Shown piece by piece: positions 40,365-43,141 of a stretch of 43,141 nt of DNA. The position numbers and the translations under genes were made by a program. The notes under the pieces were generated by a model that worked only from the letters and a program-made list of their open reading frames with translations, was not told the origin of the DNA and ran no database searches. Within the stretch, counting starts at the first letter, position 1. Each line of letters starts with the position of its first letter. The stretch is from JBLHKE01 sp047619485 (GTDB lineage Bacteria; Verrucomicrobiota; Verrucomicrobiia; Verrucomicrobiales; DEV007), in contig JBLHKE010000002.1 in the NCBI GenBank assembly GCA_047619485.1, positions 1 through 43,141 on the forward strand, written 5' to 3'.

Positions 40365-40568
40365 CTGGGAAGAAGGAGGGCTCACCGGATCGGACCGATT
40401 CCCTGATGGCCAGCGCCCGAATGGAATCGAAGGGCTTCTGGAATGTCGGAGAAAGCACAGGCCATGCGCAGACGGGATTGCCGTTTCAAACGCAGCCTAA
40501 AGGCTGTGCTACTTGGCGCGTGCGACGAAACCATTGACCTGCCAAATCCGAGTCGCTAGCGTCGTCCG
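40365..40568. other. Spacer with nested inverted repeats between argS and the nucleoside transporter
   Basis: About 200 bp without a gene. CAGCCTAAAGGCTG (40493-40506) forms a short hairpin, and AGCACAG (40454-40460) can pair with CTGTGCT (40504-40510). It could be a terminator after argS or a small intergenic repeat; no T tract follows. Confidence 0.4.
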
Positions 40569-41900
40569 ATGAATTGGACTCTCGCCCTACTACGCGGCCT
40601 TATCGGTATCGTTTTCCTACTCGGCCTCGCGTGGCTGATGAGTTCCGATCGAAAGAGGGTCAACTGGCGTATCGTTGGCTCCGGCCTGGGCTTGCAGTTT
40701 GTGCTGGCAGTCTTGGTGCTGAAAGTTGCCTGGGTGGGAGCTGTGTTCGATCTGGTTTCAGACGGTTTTGTCGCGATGCTCAACATTTCGAAGGAGGCGT
40801 CGGTGTTTGTCTTCGGGGCGCTCTCTGATTCTGAGAAAACCGCCGGCGCGTTTGGTGAGAACAGCGGCTTCATCTTCGCGACACAGGCTCTCCCGAGTAT
40901 CATCTTTTTCTCGGCGATCTCCTCGGTGCTCTACTACCTCGGCATCCTGCAACGGATCGTGATGGTGCTTGCCTGGGTCATGAGTCGGGTGATGCGGCTC
41001 TCCGGAGCGGAGAGTCTCGCAGCAGCCGCCAATGTCTTCATTGGTCAGACCGAGGCGCCGCTGGTGGTGAAGCCATACATTTCAAAAATGACGCGATCAG
41101 AGATCATGGCGCTAATGGTCGGCGGCATGGCGACGATCGCCGGATCCGTGTTTGGAATCTACATCGGTTTCCTTTCCGGTGGGGATGACGAGGTCGGTCG
41201 TCAGTTCGGGAAGGTGTTACTCTGCGCCTCGGTCATGAACGCACCGGCAGCACTGCTCATCGCAAAGATCCTCCTCCCCGAGACCGAGAAGGTGAACATG
41301 GACTTGCGTGTCGAAAAGGAATCTGTCGGGCGCAATGTGATCGACGCGCTCGCCAACGGCACCAGCCAGGGGCTCAAGCTCGCGCTGAATGTCGCAGCCA
41401 TGATCATCGCCTTCTACGCCTGCATCCTGCTCGCCAACTCCTTGCTCGGCGACCTGCTCGGTCAAGTGAATTGGTTCGGCGCGGGAACCTTGAACGAATG
41501 GGTGAACTGGGTGAGCGGCGAGAAATTTAATTCCCTCAGCCTGCAGGCGATATTCGGGTTCCTATTTGCGCCGATCGCATGGGCAATCGGGATCACTGGT
41601 GGAGACGTGCTGCAGGTCGGGCAGCTGCTTGGCACCAAGATTTTCGCCACCGAGTTCTTCGCATTCCTCGAGCTCGGTCAGCTCAAAGCTGCAGGAGAGT
41701 TGAGCCCGCGCTCGGTGTTCATCTCGACATTCGCCCTCTGCGGCTTTGCCAACTTCATGTCGATCGGTATCCAGATCGGTGGCATCGGCGGGCTGGCGCC
41801 CGAGCAGCGATCGACCCTCGCCAGCCTCGGCGTCAAAGCGATGATCGGCGGCATGCTAGCTAGTTGTCTCAGCGCCAGCATCGCGGGAATTCTGTTCTAG
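40569..41900 (+). CDS. CNT-family nucleoside transporter (NupC-like)
   Basis: The 443-residue product has the concentrative nucleoside transporter layout: an N-terminal helix block (MNWTLALLRGLIGIVFLLG), a soluble-looking loop, then the conserved core with AAANVFIGQTEAPLVVKPYI, GGMATIAGSVFGIYIGFL and MNAPAALLIAKILLPE, and a C-terminal gate-like ALCGFANFMSIGIQIGGIG. It couples nucleoside uptake to Na+ or H+ at the inner membrane. It follows argS in the same direction after about 200 bp and is probably separately transcribed. Confidence 0.93.
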   Translation: MNWTLALLRGLIGIVFLLGLAWLMSSDRKRVNWRIVGSGLGLQFVLAVLVLKVAWVGAVFDLVSDGFVAMLNISKEASVFVFGALSDSEKTAGAFGENSGFIFATQALPSIIFFSAISSVLYYLGILQRIVMVLAWVMSRVMRLSGAESLAAAANVFIGQTEAPLVVKPYISKMTRSEIMALMVGGMATIAGSVFGIYIGFLSGGDDEVGRQFGKVLLCASVMNAPAALLIAKILLPETEKVNMDLRVEKESVGRNVIDALANGTSQGLKLALNVAAMIIAFYACILLANSLLGDLLGQVNWFGAGTLNEWVNWVSGEKFNSLSLQAIFGFLFAPIAWAIGITGGDVLQVGQLLGTKIFATEFFAFLELGQLKAAGELSPRSVFISTFALCGFANFMSIGIQIGGIGGLAPEQRSTLASLGVKAMIGGMLASCLSASIAGILF

Positions 41901-41952
41901 CTGTCGCAGATCGAAGTCACGCCGCAGGCTGGCTGGATGACTCAGGCGTCGA

Positions 41953-42543
41953 TCACTTCTTGACCTGCACGCTGACGATCTTGCCTTTGCCGTTATACCA
42001 AGCGCTCTGCAGGGCACTGTAGAGCTGGTTCACGTTGGCTTTGTTCCGCAGGCGATACTCGATGTTATGAGTGTGCGTCCCGTGCGGGTAGCTTTTTGAA
42101 ACCGCGTTGAGCGCATCCGTGGTTCCGGTGCGCTGCGCGACTTTCTTGACGGTGTCCTTCGCGCGATTGATCAGCACTTGGCCGGCGCCTGATGGGGAAC
42201 TGTCGCTCGCCGGCTCCAAGAAATAGAATCGGGTGATCGTGGATCCCTCGGCGGTGATGCTCACCTCGTTCACCCGGACGTTGGCATCGACGATGTACTC
42301 GTGCTTGGCGATCGAGGTGATACGACCGAGCGCGACCATGTAGGCACCGCCATCCGAAAGCTTGACCTGGAAAAACTTCCGGGTGTCGTCAGTGGTTTGC
42401 ACCTCGTCCTCGCCAGACTGCGACTGGTTGTTGTTCTGATTATTCTGGTTGTTCTGCTGGCCTTGTCCCTGCGCCTGGGCGCTGGCAAGACTGGCTGAAG
42501 CAATGAGCGTGACGGCGGTGAGCAGGAGCTGGGGTTTTTTCAT
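41953..42543 (-). CDS. Exported protein with Q/N-rich linker, unknown function
   Basis: From the ATG at 42543 the product has 196 residues; the frame continues 46 codons upstream, antisense to nothing and without similarity. A signal peptide (MKKPQLLLTAVTLIASASLASA) is followed by a glutamine/asparagine-rich stretch (GQGQQNNQNNQNNNQSQS, about 26-43). The remaining globular domain contains KFFQVKLSDGGAYMVALGRITSIAKHEYIV and NIEYRLRNKANVNQLYSALQSAWY. I recognise no family. It lies 35 bp downstream of the gene ending at 42579, in the same direction, so the two may be co-transcribed. Confidence 0.68.
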   Translation of the reverse strand: MKKPQLLLTAVTLIASASLASAQAQGQGQQNNQNNQNNNQSQSGEDEVQTTDDTRKFFQVKLSDGGAYMVALGRITSIAKHEYIVDANVRVNEVSITAEGSTITRFYFLEPASDSSPSGAGQVLINRAKDTVKKVAQRTGTTDALNAVSKSYPHGTHTHNIEYRLRNKANVNQLYSALQSAWYNGKGKIVSVQVKK

Positions 42544-42578
42544 GGTTTGAGTCAGTGTCCGGTCAGATTTCCAAAATG

Positions 42579-43115
42579 TCAAAACTGGCCTCGCTTGAGC
42601 CGATTGCGCAATTCGCCGGGTGTATAGTTCTCCGGCAGTTTGGCATCGGGGTGGTCGATGCTCTCGAGCTGCCATTTCCAAGGTAGCATCCCAGTCTTGC
42701 GCCAGCGGAAGGTGAATGGCTTCTTGGTATAGGGGCGGGCGTATTTGACGATGAATGGTGCGGCAGGACCGCCTTCGCCGTTGAGGAACATATTTCCAGT
42801 GATGACGACGGCATCGCCGTCACGCTCTAGCTCGGTCATCTTCCAGTTGAGTTCGAACTTCGTCCAAAACTGGCTGCCGGCGTCTTTGAGCGCGAGCATG
42901 AGGTTCTCCTTATCGAGTCCGAGCGAGTCAGAATAGGTCTCCGATGTTAGCCCGTAGACGCGTCCCCACTTGCGCGCTTCGATCGAGGCGACTAATCTTT
43001 CTTGCTTGGCCTGTAGCTGAATCTCGGCGGGCCAGGTGAAGATCGACTTGTAGATGATCGTCACGATGACGAGTGCGACGACGGCGAGGGCGATAGGTTT
43101 GCGGGGCAGTGTCAT
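42579..43115 (-). CDS. Membrane-anchored protein of unknown function
   Basis: The 178-residue product has an N-terminal membrane helix (LAVVALVIVTIIYKSIFTW, after MTLPRKPIA) and a globular periplasmic part: RLVASIEARKWGRVYGLTSETYSDSLGLDKENL followed by a beta-rich half (NWKMTELERDGDAVVITGNMFLNG and TFRWRKTGMLPWKWQLESIDHP). The pattern of a helix, a curved sheet and a hydrophobic pocket resembles NTF2/SnoaL-like folds (inference from layout only). It is next to, and upstream of, the Q/N-rich exported protein gene. Confidence 0.65.
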   Translation of the reverse strand: MTLPRKPIALAVVALVIVTIIYKSIFTWPAEIQLQAKQERLVASIEARKWGRVYGLTSETYSDSLGLDKENLMLALKDAGSQFWTKFELNWKMTELERDGDAVVITGNMFLNGEGGPAAPFIVKYARPYTKKPFTFRWRKTGMLPWKWQLESIDHPDAKLPENYTPGELRNRLKRGQF

Positions 43116-43141
43116 GGTTGGGTTCGACCGATGCTGGCCAG

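Noticed and set aside
42421..42475. Possible short tandem repeat or CRISPR-like array
   Set aside because: The repetition is simple glutamine/asparagine codon repetition inside a secreted-protein gene, without spacers.

Overview
The window looks like chromosomal DNA from a marine or aquatic member of the Verrucomicrobiota (PVC superphylum). This is inferred from the gene repertoire. There is a DUF1800/DUF1501 secreted protein pair, an LL-diaminopimelate aminotransferase (DapL), a PQQ-type beta-propeller protein opening with a WPQFRGPDG-like motif, a Ser/Thr kinase with an N-terminal zinc ribbon, a pseudopilin-like secreted protein, and few clear Shine-Dalgarno sequences. The DNA is moderately GC-rich and most genes are housekeeping. 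I see no rRNA, tRNA, CRISPR array, prophage or intact insertion sequence.

Layout. 1-1295: a truncated ABC-transporter ATPase (minus strand), then about 0.7 kb of non-coding DNA holding an apparent 422-bp element with terminal inverted repeats and internal hairpins. 1296-4312: a beta-propeller protein convergent with a TPM-domain protein, a 159-bp MITE-like element, and an RluD-type pseudouridine synthase. 4422-6833: a membrane Ser/Thr kinase. 6986-15237: a long run of minus-strand genes, in transcription order ugd, rsmB, a DNRLRE-type secreted protein, a DUF1800 protein and a DUF1501 protein. 15385-16266: a HAD phosphatase. 16311-18409: a secreted protein, ECF sigma factor and anti-sigma factor operon. 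18535-24042: dapL and a very large GH13+GH133 glycogen debranching enzyme. 24125-27605: a CAP-domain secreted protein convergent with a GPH/MFS sugar transporter. 27669-31689: a phosphate locus (PhoB-like regulator, Na/Pi cotransporter, PhoR-like kinase). 31980-33419: a large pseudopilin-like protein. 33616-38366: YjbQ, a hypothetical membrane-anchored protein, a Ca/Na antiporter, an alpha/beta hydrolase, an OmpA-type lipoprotein and PtsN. 38592-41900: argS and a CNT nucleoside transporter. 41953-43115: two small exported or membrane-anchored unknowns.

The non-coding content is the least expected part. Two copies of a 157-bp element (33446-33602 and 38366-38522) differ at a single base. Both have GGG-starting terminal inverted repeats and 3-bp TWA target duplications. 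A third, unrelated 159-bp element (3236-3394) has 18-bp inverted termini and a TTCT duplication. No transposase is present, so all three look like non-autonomous elements mobilised from elsewhere. Other signals are 11-bp-spaced Pho-box-like repeats upstream of both the response regulator and the Na/Pi transporter, a 16-bp perfect palindrome between yjbQ and its divergent neighbour, and an AT-rich motif shared by two regions next to secreted-protein genes.

Functional links. The phosphate genes form a plausible sense-and-import circuit. The sigma/anti-sigma operon probably autoregulates with its secreted partner. The DUF1800/DUF1501/DNRLRE cluster looks like one surface or secreted module. The debranching enzyme points to glycogen turnover. 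I found no clear new defence or biosynthetic system. The most novel-looking items are the small mobile elements, the DUF1800 protein interrupted by two homologous insert domains, and the Pho locus with its candidate operators.
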